Source: Gracilimonas sp017641085 (GTDB lineage: Bacteria > Bacteroidota > Rhodothermia > Balneolales > Balneolaceae). Taken from it: a stretch of 64,000 nt of DNA. Made by a program: the position numbers and the translations under genes. The stretch lies in assembly GCF_046115515.1 (NCBI RefSeq), contig NZ_CP175953.1; one strand, written 5' to 3'. The notes under the pieces are model-generated. The model did no database searches. It saw only the letters and a list, made by a program, of their open reading frames with translations, and had not been told where the DNA came from. Position 1 is the first letter of the stretch. Each line of letters opens with the position of its first letter. This document shows positions 53,727 to 63,376 of the stretch, in pieces.

Positions 53727-54905
53727 CTAAGCTGTTTCTTCCAAAGCCCAAACCAGCTCATCCACAATACGCTCAATTTGTTCTTTGGTGATGACCAGAG
53801 GCGGAAGGAACCTTACAACGGTTCCATGAGCAGCATTGCCAAGTACGTTATGCTCAAACATTTTATCTATAACAGGCCGGGCGGGGCGGTCGAGTTCCAC
53901 CCCTAACATAAGCCCGAGTCCGCGTATATCTTTAACAGAAGGATACCCGGATAGCTTCTCTTTGAGCAGCTTCATCATAAATGCGCCTTTCTCTGCTGCT
54001 TGTTCGGTGAGTCCTTCTTCTTCAATGGCGTCCAGTGCTGCATTGGCAACATGGCAGGCAAAAGGATTTCCGCCAAATGTAGTGCCATGATCACCGAATC
54101 CCAGTGCTGAAGCCACTTCTTCTTTTGCCAAAACGGCTCCAATGGGAATTCCACCCGCCAATGCCTTTGCGGTAGCAACAATATCAGGCATTACATCAAA
54201 ATGCTGGTAGGCGTAAAACTTCCCGGAGCGACCGATCCCACATTGTACCTCATCTATAATCATAAGGATGTTAAGTTCATCGCAAAGCTGCCGGGTTTTT
54301 TTCAGGAATTCACCGTCAATTACATTCACCCCGCCGGAGCCTTGTATGGTTTCAAATCCTATGGCAATGGTATCTTCATCTACTGTAGCTTTCAGGGCTT
54401 CAAAATCATTAAATGGAACCTGATCAAATCCGGTGGGCATGGGGTCAAATCCCTCCCGATAGCTGGGCATTCCCATCGCGATGGTAGTCACCGACCGCCC
54501 GTGAAACCCTTCACTGAGAGTAACGACATTCCCGGACTTTCCGTTTTTCTTACCCCACTTTCGAGCCATTTTTACACAGGCTTCCATGGCTTCCACACCA
54601 CTGTTACAAAAGAAAACCCGGTCTAAACCGGACAATGTTGCCAGTTTTTCAGCCAGCAGACTCTGAGGCTCATTGTAAAAGAAATTGGAGGCATGCAGCA
54701 GCTTGTCGGCCTGTTCTTTAATGGCAGCAACTATTTTGGGGTGAGCATGCCCGAGGTTATTCACAGCCAATCCGCCAAAAGCATCGAGGTATTCGTTTCC
54801 CTCGGTATCCCAAAGTAATGCTCCTTTTCCATGAGAGAGGGTAACGGGCAGGCGGTTGTACACCTGGAAGTGGTATTGTTTTTCGAGCTGCTGTGCTTTG
54901 TCCAT
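53727..54905 (-). CDS. argD: Class III aminotransferase, ArgD-like
   Basis: This 392-residue PLP enzyme matches acetylornithine/succinyl-DAP aminotransferases. The PLP lysine is in TAKALAGGIPIGAVLA, preceded by the IIDEVQCGIGRSGK motif, and TTFGGNPFACHVA closes the site. ArgD often doubles as DapC, which would complete the diaminopimelate route next to dapD, though this is inference from position. No other arginine genes are nearby. Confidence 0.82.
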   Translation of the reverse strand: MDKAQQLEKQYHFQVYNRLPVTLSHGKGALLWDTEGNEYLDAFGGLAVNNLGHAHPKIVAAIKEQADKLLHASNFFYNEPQSLLAEKLATLSGLDRVFFCNSGVEAMEACVKMARKWGKKNGKSGNVVTLSEGFHGRSVTTIAMGMPSYREGFDPMPTGFDQVPFNDFEALKATVDEDTIAIGFETIQGSGGVNVIDGEFLKKTRQLCDELNILMIIDEVQCGIGRSGKFYAYQHFDVMPDIVATAKALAGGIPIGAVLAKEEVASALGFGDHGTTFGGNPFACHVANAALDAIEEEGLTEQAAEKGAFMMKLLKEKLSGYPSVKDIRGLGLMLGVELDRPARPVIDKMFEHNVLGNAAHGTVVRFLPPLVITKEQIERIVDELVWALEETA

Positions 54906-54916
54906 GTTTTTAGTTT

Positions 54917-54984
54917 CGTTATTCGTTAACAGTTAATGGTTATTCGTTGGGAAACAATTCACGAATAACGATTTAACCATTAAC
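54917..54984. repeat. CGAATAACGA repeat and hairpin, downstream of tex
   Basis: GTTAATGGTT/AACCATTAAC and GTTATTCGT/ACGAATAAC can form a nested hairpin, and CGTTATTCGT offers a competing pairing. The right arm runs into the last codons and the stop of tex. A partner copy lies at 57284-57308 beyond the tex start. Confidence 0.6.
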
Positions 54985-57153
54985 GAGTTTTAGCCCAATC
55001 CGACCTCGTTCCAGGTCCAAAGTAATGATTTCAAGACTCAGAATATCTCCAACACTTACCACATCATGAGGGTCTTCAATCTTCTTGTTTTCGGCCATGT
55101 TAGAGATGTGAAGCAGTCCGTCTTGTTTAACTCCGATATCTACAAACGCTCCGAAATCAACTACGTTCCGAACGGTACCTTCCAGTTTCTGACCTGCTTT
55201 AAGGTCTTCCATCTTCATCACATCGGTGCGAAGTAACGGCTTTTGAAGGTTTTCACGAGGGTCACGTCCCGGTTTCTGCAAGTTTTCTATAATCAGCTCC
55301 AGGGTAGGAACCCCAACGCCGATTTGCTCAGCTGTTTCTCCGAGGTTCACATTTTTGAATTTGGATGCAATCTTATCCTTCTCTGAAGAAAGGTTTTCGA
55401 GATTGATGCCAAACAGATTACAAAGCTTCTCAGCAGCCTCATAACTTTCGGGGTGAATGGCGGTGTTGTCCAACGGATTCGTGGACTCGGGAATCCGCAT
55501 GAATCCGGCCGCCTGCTGGAAGCGGAAATCACCTACACCGTCAATACCACGAATTTGCTCGCGGTCCATAAAAATCCCCTTTTCCTCCCGATGTTTCACG
55601 ATGTTGGTAGCCACCCGTTTGCTTAATCCGGAGATGTGAGACAGCAAAGGAGCAGATGCCGTGTTCAGGTTCACCCCAACTTCATTCACGCAACTTTCAA
55701 CCACATCGTCCAGTTTGCCGGCCAGCTGATTCTGATTCACATCATGCTGGTATAAACCGACCCCAATCGATTTTGGATCAATTTTTACCAACTCCGCCAA
55801 TGGATCCTGAACCCGTCGGGCAATGGAGATGTTTCCACGTTGTGCAGCATCCAGCTCTGGGAATTCCTCCCGGGCAACTTTAGAGGCCGAATAGACCGAT
55901 GCTCCCGCTTCATTCACAATCAGGTAGTGAAGTTCTTCATCAGGGTGTTTCTCTTTTCGTTTTTGGAGGAAGTCGGCCACAATCTGCTCGGTCTCGCGAC
56001 TGGCAGTTCCATTACCGATGGCGATCAGGCTCACCCCGTACTTATCAATCAGCTTTTCGAAAACAGCTTCTGCTTCTGCTACTTTTTTCTGTGGAGGAGT
56101 TGGGTAGGTGGTGGTTCCTTCCATGTATTTTCCATGCTCATCCACTACAGCGACTTTACAACCGCTTCGGAAAGCGGGGTCAATGCCCATTACTACTTTT
56201 TTGTCGAGCGGGGGCTGCATAAGCAGGTTGCCAAGGTTGGTTGCAAAGGTTTCGATAGCATGTTCATCGGCTTTGTCGGTAAGCTCACTTCTTAGTTCCC
56301 GTTCCAGTGATGGGAACAACAGGCGTTTGTAAGCATCTTCTACAGCATCCTGCAGGTATTCCGTGAAAATACTCAGGTCGTTGTTGATCACCAGGTCGTC
56401 AATATTCTCGAGCGTTCGTTCTTCCCAAAGTTCCACATTTACGAACAGGACGTTTTCCTTTTCGCCGCGGTTGATGGCCAGAATTTGGTAAGGCTTCATT
56501 TTGCTGGCACGGTAGGAGAACTCGTAATAATCTTCGTAATTCGTTCGGTCTTTGATCGCCGGGTTTTTCTTAGTAACGATATTGGCATGCTCAGCGAATA
56601 CCTTTCGCAGCATTTCCCGCACTTCCAGGCTTTCGTTGATCCATTCCGCTACGATGTCGGTAGCTCCGCCGAAGGCATCTTCAACTGTCTCTACTTCTTT
56701 TTCTTTATCGATGTATTCCCTGGCGTATTCAACCGGATCACCTTTCTCAATTTTCTGATCCCAGATAAGCTGAGCCAATGGCTCTAATCCTTTTTCCTTG
56801 GCTTTATCACCCCGGGTTTTACGCTTTTGTTTATAGGGAAGGTAGATGTCTTCCAGCGTGGTAATGTCGGTGCAAGCTTTGATCTGCTCTTCCAGCTCAG
56901 GAGTAAGTTTATCCTGCTCTTTGATGGATTTAAGAACCGTTTCTTTACGGGCTTCGAGTGTTCGCTGGGTCTCTAAGCCATCCCGGATAGCGCGGATTTG
57001 TTCCTCATCCAGTCCATCGGTGGCTTCCTTACGGTATCGGGCCAGAAAAGGGACCGTAGCTCCCTCATCCAAAAACTTGGCTACGGTACTGATTTGCTTA
57101 GGTGAAAAATTCAGTTGCTTCGCTAAAAAACTAAAAATAGAAGTATCGCTCAT
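54973..57153 (-). CDS. tex: Tex-family S1 RNA-binding transcription accessory protein
   Basis: This protein of about 726 residues is the Tex/YhgF transcription accessory factor. It has the N-terminal helical Tex domain (FLDEGATVPFLARYRKEATD), a YqgF-like RNase H fold (VVMGIDPAFRSGCKVAVVD), helix-hairpin-helix segments (LNTASAPLLSHISGLSKRVA and GIDGVGDFRFQQA), and a C-terminal S1 domain with LEGTVRNVVDFGAFVDIGV. I chose ATG 57153 over the upstream TTG at 57171. The last residues are encoded inside a repeat arm. It is a single gene. Confidence 0.93.
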   Translation of the reverse strand: MSDTSIFSFLAKQLNFSPKQISTVAKFLDEGATVPFLARYRKEATDGLDEEQIRAIRDGLETQRTLEARKETVLKSIKEQDKLTPELEEQIKACTDITTLEDIYLPYKQKRKTRGDKAKEKGLEPLAQLIWDQKIEKGDPVEYAREYIDKEKEVETVEDAFGGATDIVAEWINESLEVREMLRKVFAEHANIVTKKNPAIKDRTNYEDYYEFSYRASKMKPYQILAINRGEKENVLFVNVELWEERTLENIDDLVINNDLSIFTEYLQDAVEDAYKRLLFPSLERELRSELTDKADEHAIETFATNLGNLLMQPPLDKKVVMGIDPAFRSGCKVAVVDEHGKYMEGTTTYPTPPQKKVAEAEAVFEKLIDKYGVSLIAIGNGTASRETEQIVADFLQKRKEKHPDEELHYLIVNEAGASVYSASKVAREEFPELDAAQRGNISIARRVQDPLAELVKIDPKSIGVGLYQHDVNQNQLAGKLDDVVESCVNEVGVNLNTASAPLLSHISGLSKRVATNIVKHREEKGIFMDREQIRGIDGVGDFRFQQAAGFMRIPESTNPLDNTAIHPESYEAAEKLCNLFGINLENLSSEKDKIASKFKNVNLGETAEQIGVGVPTLELIIENLQKPGRDPRENLQKPLLRTDVMKMEDLKAGQKLEGTVRNVVDFGAFVDIGVKQDGLLHISNMAENKKIEDPHDVVSVGDILSLEIITLDLERGRIGLKLVNG

Positions 57154-57283
57154 TGATGATATTCGTTTCAAAATTAAGACGCTGAAAATAAGAACTCGGC
57201 TTTAGAATTATGAATTTTAAATGATAAAATTTTCGTTATTTGCTGAATCTATATCCAAACTTCCAATCGAGAGGGCGACCAAG

Positions 57284-57308
57284 AACGAATAACGATTTCC
57301 GATTAACG
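57284..57308. repeat. CGAATAACGATTT...ATTAACGA repeat, upstream of tex
   Basis: ACGAATAACGATTTCCGATT followed by AACGA differs from the copy at 54961-54986 only in the central two or three bases. The two copies flank tex in the same orientation. Confidence 0.6.
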
Positions 57309-57382
57309 AAAATAAATATGTAACCTTTTCTATTATCATCAGTGTATAAGGTTGAAAACATAAAGCTCGGGAAATTTACACG

Positions 57383-57946
57383 GTGGATTCAACTTCGGAT
57401 AAGGCATTGATGATGAAAGTAAAGAACGGTGACCTGGATAAGTTGGGGCTGTTGTTTGAGCGATATAATCGACCGTTATTCAGTTTTTTCTACCGGATGT
57501 GTAAAGAAGCAGAGCTTTGTGAAGACCTGGTTCAGTCTGTTTTTGAGCGCATGTTAAAATACCGGGACACTTATACCGGCGACGGTAAGTTCACCACCTG
57601 GATGTTCAGTATTGCCCGGAACGCTCACATCGATCATTACAGAAAGCAGCAGCGGGAAGGAATTCCGGTAGAAATTGATGAAGAACGACTGGAAGTGGAG
57701 CAGGAAGAAACGAAGGTAGTGGTCAATAAAAAAGAGAAAAAGGAACTGCTTGAAATTGCACTGAGCCGTCTTGATGAAGATAAAAGGGAGATTATTGTAT
57801 TGAGCCGTTTTGAAGGCTTGAAGTACAAAGAAATCGCCGATATTCTGGATACTACCGAAGGGGCGATTAAAGTAAAAATGTTTAGGGCCATGAAAGAATT
57901 AAAAGATTTGGTAAATACCTTAAATGAGGAATGCAGCCATGAATGA
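57383..57946 (+). CDS. ECF RNA polymerase sigma factor
   Basis: This 187-residue ECF factor has region 2 (LGLLFERYNRPLFSFFYRMC, CEDLVQSVFERMLKYRD) and region 4 (DEDKREIIVLSRFEGLKYKE, IADILDTTEGAIKVKMFRAM). A charged linker rich in Glu and Lys joins them. It starts at GTG 57383; an ATG lies ten codons later. It is followed by an anti-sigma-like gene with an ATGAATGA overlap and by two DUF4097 genes, so it probably autoregulates this operon in response to an envelope signal. Confidence 0.88.
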   Translation: MDSTSDKALMMKVKNGDLDKLGLLFERYNRPLFSFFYRMCKEAELCEDLVQSVFERMLKYRDTYTGDGKFTTWMFSIARNAHIDHYRKQQREGIPVEIDEERLEVEQEETKVVVNKKEKKELLEIALSRLDEDKREIIVLSRFEGLKYKEIADILDTTEGAIKVKMFRAMKELKDLVNTLNEECSHE

Positions 57947-58727
57947 ACAACACGAACAATTAATAGCCGACTACCTGGCCGGGAATCTGGATGATGCCGG
58001 CAAGACACAGGTGGAAGAGCTGATTGCCAACGGCACTATCGACTTTATGGAGTTTCGTGAGCTCGAGAAACTGCACGAAGACCTGGGTTCTATATCTGCC
58101 CCGGCTCCCGGAAAGGAAATGAGTTCGAAGTTCTACACAATGTTGGAGAAGGAAAAGCAATCCGTTAAAGAGCCCTGGTTGAAGATAGCGCAGAATCAGA
58201 TTCAGCAATTTATCGCAGAGCTTACCATGCCACGACTAGCGTATGGGTTAGTGTTGCTGGTTATCGGTGGTTTCATCGGTTCACAACTAAATAGCAGTGA
58301 CTCCGAAATTGATCAGCTTAGCCAGCAGGTGCAGGATATGCGCGAAATGATGATGGTGAATATGCTGGAAGGGGCTTCAGCTGCCGACCGGCTTAAAGCG
58401 GTTACCATCAGCAGTGAAATGACTTCTGTTGATTCAGAGGCTATTCATGCATTGCTGTTTACACTGAATAACGACCCTAGCGTAAATGTTCGGGTTCAGG
58501 CTATTGAAGCTTTAAAGCGATGGGGTGGTAATGAACGGGTACGGCAAGGATTGGTGAAAGCCATAGCCAAACAACAATCACCCATTGTGATTGTAGAGCT
58601 GGCCGATGCTATGCTGGAGCTGGAGCTGAGAAATTCTGCCCCTGAATTCAGACGCCTGATCGAAGAACGTGACCTTGATTTTACGGTTCAACAAAAACTG
58701 GAAAGCAGTATAGCTGCGCTAATGTGA
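57939..58727 (+). CDS. Membrane anti-sigma-like protein with HEAT-repeat C-terminus
   Basis: This protein of about 262 residues starts at ATG 57939 (GAGGA lies ten bases upstream). The N-terminal region (IADYLAGNLDDAGKTQVEEL) resembles the cytoplasmic zf-HC2-like part of anti-sigma factors but has no zinc Cys/His. One helix follows (about 100-116), then a short coiled coil and HEAT-like helical repeats (DPSVNVRVQAIEALKRWGGN and SPIVIVELADAMLELE). The outer part may sense a protein. The gene order and overlap with the sigma gene support the role. Confidence 0.7.
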   Translation: MNEQHEQLIADYLAGNLDDAGKTQVEELIANGTIDFMEFRELEKLHEDLGSISAPAPGKEMSSKFYTMLEKEKQSVKEPWLKIAQNQIQQFIAELTMPRLAYGLVLLVIGGFIGSQLNSSDSEIDQLSQQVQDMREMMMVNMLEGASAADRLKAVTISSEMTSVDSEAIHALLFTLNNDPSVNVRVQAIEALKRWGGNERVRQGLVKAIAKQQSPIVIVELADAMLELELRNSAPEFRRLIEERDLDFTVQQKLESSIAALM

Positions 58728-58735
58728 GAGAGATT

Positions 58736-59626
58736 ATGAAGACATTATTGTTACTTGGGATATTTTTGGTGAGCACTTCAGCTGAAGCCCAGACATCGGT
58801 TTCATCCCAACGGGCACAGGAAGATATCGAAATCAAAATACCGGCCTCAGAGTTTAATGCAGAGACCTTCTTTCATATGAAGAATATTAACGGGGATTTA
58901 AATGCTGAAGGGTATGATGGAGATGAAATCATTATCACAGGAACAAAAATAGTCACAAGTAAGCCGAGGTTAATCGGTGATTTTAATCCCGATGAGATTT
59001 ACCTGGACCGGCTTGATGGGGACAACAGTATTTTCATATTTGTACATCAACCCGGAATGGAGGTAAAGATCGAAGGGGACAAACTCCATTACAATTATCA
59101 AAGAAGAAAGAAAAACAGGTATGGAGATGATGACCGGCTGAATTTTGAATTTAATCTTCAGCTTAAAATTCCGCACTATCTCATGTCAGAGATTTCAACC
59201 ATCAACGGCGGGGAGGTTGTAGTTTCCGGTATGACTACGGGGGTAAAAGCGAATAATGTAAACGGAAGTGTTTTTGTGAATGATGCGGCCGGCAAAGTGG
59301 ATGCCAACACCGTGAACGGTAATATCCGGGTTGAATTTGCGGAGGCCCCCGAACAAGATTCTGAATTTCATACGGTGAATGGTACCATCGAAGTGTACGC
59401 ACCAAAAAATTTGTCTGCTGTTGTAACCTTCAAAAGTTTACACGGTGAACTATATACCGACTTCAACAATATTGAATACTTGCCTAACCGGGTAAATAAA
59501 AGTCAGGATGGGACAACCCGGTACAGCATCGAGCAAACATCTCCTATTCAAATTGGCGAAGGCGGTCCTGAACTGCGGTTCCGTCTTTTAAATGGAAACG
59601 CTTATATCAAACAAAGAAAATCATAA
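58736..59626 (+). CDS. DUF4097-type beta-helix protein, first copy
   Basis: This protein of about 296 residues has a signal peptide (LLLLGIFLVSTSAEAQ) and a repetitive beta region with NG-centred turns, for example KANNVNGSVFVNDAAGKVDA and NTVNGNIRVEF, which is the DUF4097 pattern of a short beta helix. I start it at ATG 58736; a GTG four codons earlier overlaps the previous stop. It is exported, and its role is unknown. It is the third gene of the sigma operon. Confidence 0.75.
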   Translation: MKTLLLLGIFLVSTSAEAQTSVSSQRAQEDIEIKIPASEFNAETFFHMKNINGDLNAEGYDGDEIIITGTKIVTSKPRLIGDFNPDEIYLDRLDGDNSIFIFVHQPGMEVKIEGDKLHYNYQRRKKNRYGDDDRLNFEFNLQLKIPHYLMSEISTINGGEVVVSGMTTGVKANNVNGSVFVNDAAGKVDANTVNGNIRVEFAEAPEQDSEFHTVNGTIEVYAPKNLSAVVTFKSLHGELYTDFNNIEYLPNRVNKSQDGTTRYSIEQTSPIQIGEGGPELRFRLLNGNAYIKQRKS

Positions 59627-59637
59627 AGAGAAAAATC

Positions 59638-60444
59638 ATGTATAGATCATTTAAAAAATTGCTTTTCATCCTTACTGTTGGCCTTATTTCCATCCCGGCC
59701 CTTGCTCAGAATAACCTGGAAATACCGCTATCGAATCCCGGTGAACCCGGAAAACTGATTGTGGCGGCAAACTTCTCCGATGAAGTTGAGATCAGAGCGC
59801 ACGACAAGAATAATGTAATTGTGAATTATGACAGTGATCATGCCGATGACGAAAGAGATGCTATGAGAAACGGCATGCGCCGAATTTCAGGCGGAGGGGT
59901 AGGTATTGAAGTAACCGAAGATAATAACGAGGTACGGGTAAACACCGGCCCAATGCCAAATGATGATCTGGAAATGATCATCTACGTTCCAAGAAACTTC
60001 TCTCTTAAGCTGAATACGGTACAGGGTGATGTAACGGTATCCGGGCTTTCGGGTGAGTTGGAAATTAGTGCCGTGAATGGTGATGTAGAGCTAAGTGACA
60101 TCTCTGGTACGGTGTTGGTTAATAGCGTAAACGGCGACATTGAAATTGATTTCAATGAGATTACCGCAAACGCACCCATGTCTTTTACCGGGGTGAATGG
60201 AGATATCGAAGTATCCTTTCCGGCGGATGCCAAATTCACCGCAAAAATGAAAACGGAGTGGGGCGATGTGTACACCAATTTCGATATGGAGATCGACCGG
60301 ACTTCTTCCAAACCGGAAGTGAATACCAAAGACGGAGAGTACCGTGTGGCCGTGAACAAATGGATATTTGGGAAAGTGAATGGAGGCGGACCCGAATTTC
60401 TGTTCAAAACATTGCATGGAGATATTTCAATTCGTAAAAAATAA
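59638..60444 (+). CDS. DUF4097-type beta-helix protein, second copy
   Basis: This 268-residue paralogue of the preceding gene has a signal peptide ending at ALAQ (near residue 23) and the same NG-turn repeats (EISAVNGDVELSDISGTVLV, NSVNGDIEIDF). The C-terminal parts are clearly alike (GGGPEFLFKTLHGDISIRKK here, GGPELRFRLLNGNAYIKQRK there). It looks like a tandem duplication that has diverged. It is the last gene of the sigma operon. Confidence 0.75.
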   Translation: MYRSFKKLLFILTVGLISIPALAQNNLEIPLSNPGEPGKLIVAANFSDEVEIRAHDKNNVIVNYDSDHADDERDAMRNGMRRISGGGVGIEVTEDNNEVRVNTGPMPNDDLEMIIYVPRNFSLKLNTVQGDVTVSGLSGELEISAVNGDVELSDISGTVLVNSVNGDIEIDFNEITANAPMSFTGVNGDIEVSFPADAKFTAKMKTEWGDVYTNFDMEIDRTSSKPEVNTKDGEYRVAVNKWIFGKVNGGGPEFLFKTLHGDISIRKK

Positions 60445-60455
60445 TTTTTTACAGC

Positions 60456-60486
60456 AACCTTTTTAGAATCAAATCGTCTAAAGGTT
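60456..60486 (+). terminator. Possible weak terminator after the DUF4097 operon
   Basis: AACCTTTTTAGA pairs with TCTAAAGGTT (one or two bases bulged) over a nine-base loop. No T run follows, so it may only slow transcription or protect the 3' end. Confidence 0.35.
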
Positions 60487-60566
60487 GAAACCATAACTGG
60501 AGCTGTAAGCCATTTAAGCCAAGAGGCTTGCAGGGATAGGACTCCTCTTTAAAAATCCCCAAAACT

Positions 60567-63281
60567 ATGAAGCGCGTATATACTACTATGGCAATGGTAT
60601 GTCTTTGTGTCAACTTGTTTGCACAGACTTCCTATCAAAAACAAACAGACACCATTGCCATTAAAACAGATGATGTAAGAAGAGGAACGGTAGATAATCC
60701 TGCCATGCAGGCCATCAGGATTGATGGTGAAAATGAAATTGTGTTAGACGGACTTTTAAGTGAGTCTATTTGGAAGAACGTCCCGATTGCAACTCAATTC
60801 ACGCAGCGCGCGCCGGACGATGGCAGTGCGGCTTCTGAAAATACAGAGGTTCAGCTGCTATATACCGATGAATATATATTTGTAGGAATTATGGCCTACG
60901 ACTCGGCTCCGGATTCCATTAATGCCCCACTTTTTCGGCGTGATGGTGATGAGGCCAGCGACTGGGTTTATGTACTCTTTGACAGCTACAACGACAAAAG
61001 AACGGCTTTTACCTTTGCAATAAATCCACGGGGTGTACAAAAAGATATCCTGCTTTATGATGATACTGATGAGGATCAGCTTTGGGATGCTGTTTGGCAG
61101 GCAGAAACAAAGATTTTAAAAAACGGCTGGTCAGCAGAGATGAAAATTCCCCTTTCACAGTTGCGCTTCAGCTCTAACGATGAAGAGCAATCGTGGGGGG
61201 TTAATTTTCAGAGAAGGATTGCCCGTAATGGCGAAATATCCTTCTGGGCACCTACCTCACAGAACGAAACCGGTATTGTTTCAAAGTTTGGAAGACTTAA
61301 TGGCATTCAAAACCTGAAGGAGCCGCGCAGGCTGGAGGTTACTCCTTACGTTTCGGCCGATTTAACCCGGGTTCCTTCCTTAAATACTGATAATCCCTAC
61401 TACAGCAGAAATGAATTAGGTGCGGGAATTGGTGGCGACATCAAATACGGACTTACTTCCGATCTTACACTCACAGCTACTATTAACCCGGATTTCGGAC
61501 AGGTGGAGGCCGATCCGGCCGTTATCAACTTAACGGCCAATGAAAACTTCTTCTCCGAACGCAGGCCTTTTTTCCTTGAAGGGAATGATATCTTTCAATT
61601 TGGCAATACCAAGACATTCAGCCGCTTTGGAAATCCCGTTACCTTTTATTCCAGGAGAATAGGGCGGGCTCCACAGGGCAGTTCTAACAGGGCCGGGGTT
61701 AATGCTGAGTATGTAGATCGTCCTGATTTTACAACCATTGCAGCGGCCGCCAAAGTGAGTGGAAAAACCCAAAACGGATGGTCTATTGGTTTTCTTGACG
61801 CTTATACTTTAGAAGAGGAAGCCCTATATACGGCGCCTTCCGGAAATGAAAGCTCTTTTGCTGTTGAACCGGCCACCAACTATATGGTGGCACGAACCAA
61901 GAAAGATTTTAACTCAGGCAACACCTATTTCGGAGGTTTTGCCAGCGCTGTAAACCGCAGTATTGATGGAACCTACTTCGAGGACTTCCTACGCTCATCC
62001 GCCTATCTGGGTGGTGTGGATTTTGAACATAGTTTCAACGACCGCAACTGGATTACCAGCGGTGCTTTTTCCTATAGTGTGATAAACGGTTCAAAAGAAG
62101 CTATTCAGCGAGCCCAAACTTCACCGGTCAGGCATTATGACCGCGTAGATTCGGATCAGCTTTCGGTAAATCCAAATAATACAAGCTTGTCCGGTTTTGC
62201 GACAGAAATTAGTATCCAGAAAAGAGGAGGAGATGATAACTGGATGACCTCTTTAACCTATTCGGATGTTTCTCCCGGATATGAGACAAACGACATCGGC
62301 TTCCAAAACCGAGCCGATTACAGGTCTATCAATGGAGGGGTGGTGTTCCGGGAAACTGATCCTAAGTTGTTGCAGTACTTTGAGACATGGTTGTTTAAGG
62401 GGAATGCCTGGAATTATGATGGAGATATGATTAACAACTGGTATGGAACCGGCGGCTTCATGCGCTTTGATAACCTCTGGACGTTCAACTACAACGCAAA
62501 TGTATCCGGTGATCAGTTAATGGATCGCACCACCCGTGGTGGCCCTGTAATGGAGCGGCCGAGAGACTGGAATTTTAATCTGAACCTGAGTACCAATCAA
62601 AATAAAGATGTGTCGTTTCATTTTGGCACTTTTCAGCGACAGGATGTTTCCGGTGAATTTGATAATAATATTTGGATGGGGGTTACCTTTCTGCCTACCA
62701 CATTTATTCAAATATCGGTTTCCCCGGAGTTTGGTTATCAGCGGGATACGGATCAGTACGTGACCAAAGTTCAAGATGTCAACGCTACCTCCACCTATGG
62801 CAACCGGTATGTATTTGCGGATATAAAGCAGCGAAGTTTTATGACCAGTGTAAGGGTAAACTGGACCTTCTCGCCTACCATGAGTTTACAGACTTATGTG
62901 CGTCCGTTTATAGCCAGCGGTGAATACACGCACTTTAAGGAATTTGCTGAACCGCGAACCTATAATTTTGACCGCTATGGTGAAGATAAGGGAACCATCA
63001 GCAAGGCAGGAGACGAGTACTCCGTAGATCCCGATGGAGCAGGAGGTTCGCCGGCTTTTAATTTCCGTGATCCGGATTTTAACTTCCGCTCAGTACAAGG
63101 TAACGCGGTATTCCGATGGGAATATGCCCCGGGATCAACTCTGTTTCTTGTGTGGCAGCAACAGCGGGATGATTTTGTTAGAATGGGTAATTTCGATCTC
63201 GGCAGAGATCTGGATGGCCTGTTCAGTGCCAAACCAACCAATGTATTTCTCGTGAAACTGAGCTACTGGTTCGGTACCTGA
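60567..63281 (+). CDS. DUF5916 outer-membrane protein with CBM9-like domain
   Basis: This 904-residue protein has a signal peptide ending at LFAQ. Residues about 45-245 form a carbohydrate-binding family 9-like domain (IVLDGLLSESIWKNVPIATQ, GWSAEMKIPLSQLRFS). The rest is the DUF5916 region, rich in amphipathic strands and likely an outer-membrane beta barrel, with LTATINPDFGQVEADPAVIN and NFFSERRPFFLEGNDIF as family markers and a C-terminal LSYWFGT ending in an aromatic-rich strand. Its function is unknown. It is preceded by a 122-base gap after the sigma operon and closed by a strong terminator. Confidence 0.85.
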   Translation: MKRVYTTMAMVCLCVNLFAQTSYQKQTDTIAIKTDDVRRGTVDNPAMQAIRIDGENEIVLDGLLSESIWKNVPIATQFTQRAPDDGSAASENTEVQLLYTDEYIFVGIMAYDSAPDSINAPLFRRDGDEASDWVYVLFDSYNDKRTAFTFAINPRGVQKDILLYDDTDEDQLWDAVWQAETKILKNGWSAEMKIPLSQLRFSSNDEEQSWGVNFQRRIARNGEISFWAPTSQNETGIVSKFGRLNGIQNLKEPRRLEVTPYVSADLTRVPSLNTDNPYYSRNELGAGIGGDIKYGLTSDLTLTATINPDFGQVEADPAVINLTANENFFSERRPFFLEGNDIFQFGNTKTFSRFGNPVTFYSRRIGRAPQGSSNRAGVNAEYVDRPDFTTIAAAAKVSGKTQNGWSIGFLDAYTLEEEALYTAPSGNESSFAVEPATNYMVARTKKDFNSGNTYFGGFASAVNRSIDGTYFEDFLRSSAYLGGVDFEHSFNDRNWITSGAFSYSVINGSKEAIQRAQTSPVRHYDRVDSDQLSVNPNNTSLSGFATEISIQKRGGDDNWMTSLTYSDVSPGYETNDIGFQNRADYRSINGGVVFRETDPKLLQYFETWLFKGNAWNYDGDMINNWYGTGGFMRFDNLWTFNYNANVSGDQLMDRTTRGGPVMERPRDWNFNLNLSTNQNKDVSFHFGTFQRQDVSGEFDNNIWMGVTFLPTTFIQISVSPEFGYQRDTDQYVTKVQDVNATSTYGNRYVFADIKQRSFMTSVRVNWTFSPTMSLQTYVRPFIASGEYTHFKEFAEPRTYNFDRYGEDKGTISKAGDEYSVDPDGAGGSPAFNFRDPDFNFRSVQGNAVFRWEYAPGSTLFLVWQQQRDDFVRMGNFDLGRDLDGLFSAKPTNVFLVKLSYWFGT

Positions 63282-63313
63282 TAACCTAATTCATGTATAC
63301 ATAGATATATCAG

Positions 63314-63341
63314 AAAGGGCGCACAAATGCGCCCTTTTTTA
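63314..63341 (+). terminator. Rho-independent terminator after the DUF5916 gene
   Basis: AAAGGGCGCA and TGCGCCCTTT form a perfect 10-bp stem over a CAAA loop, followed by T residues. Confidence 0.92.
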
Positions 63342-63376
63342 TGCTGATTTGGATCAGTTCATGTGATGTAGTTGTT

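Noticed and set aside
60487..60566. Possible riboswitch leader before the DUF5916 gene
   Set aside because: Small pairings such as AAGCC-AAGA-GGCTT occur, but no known riboswitch core could be matched.
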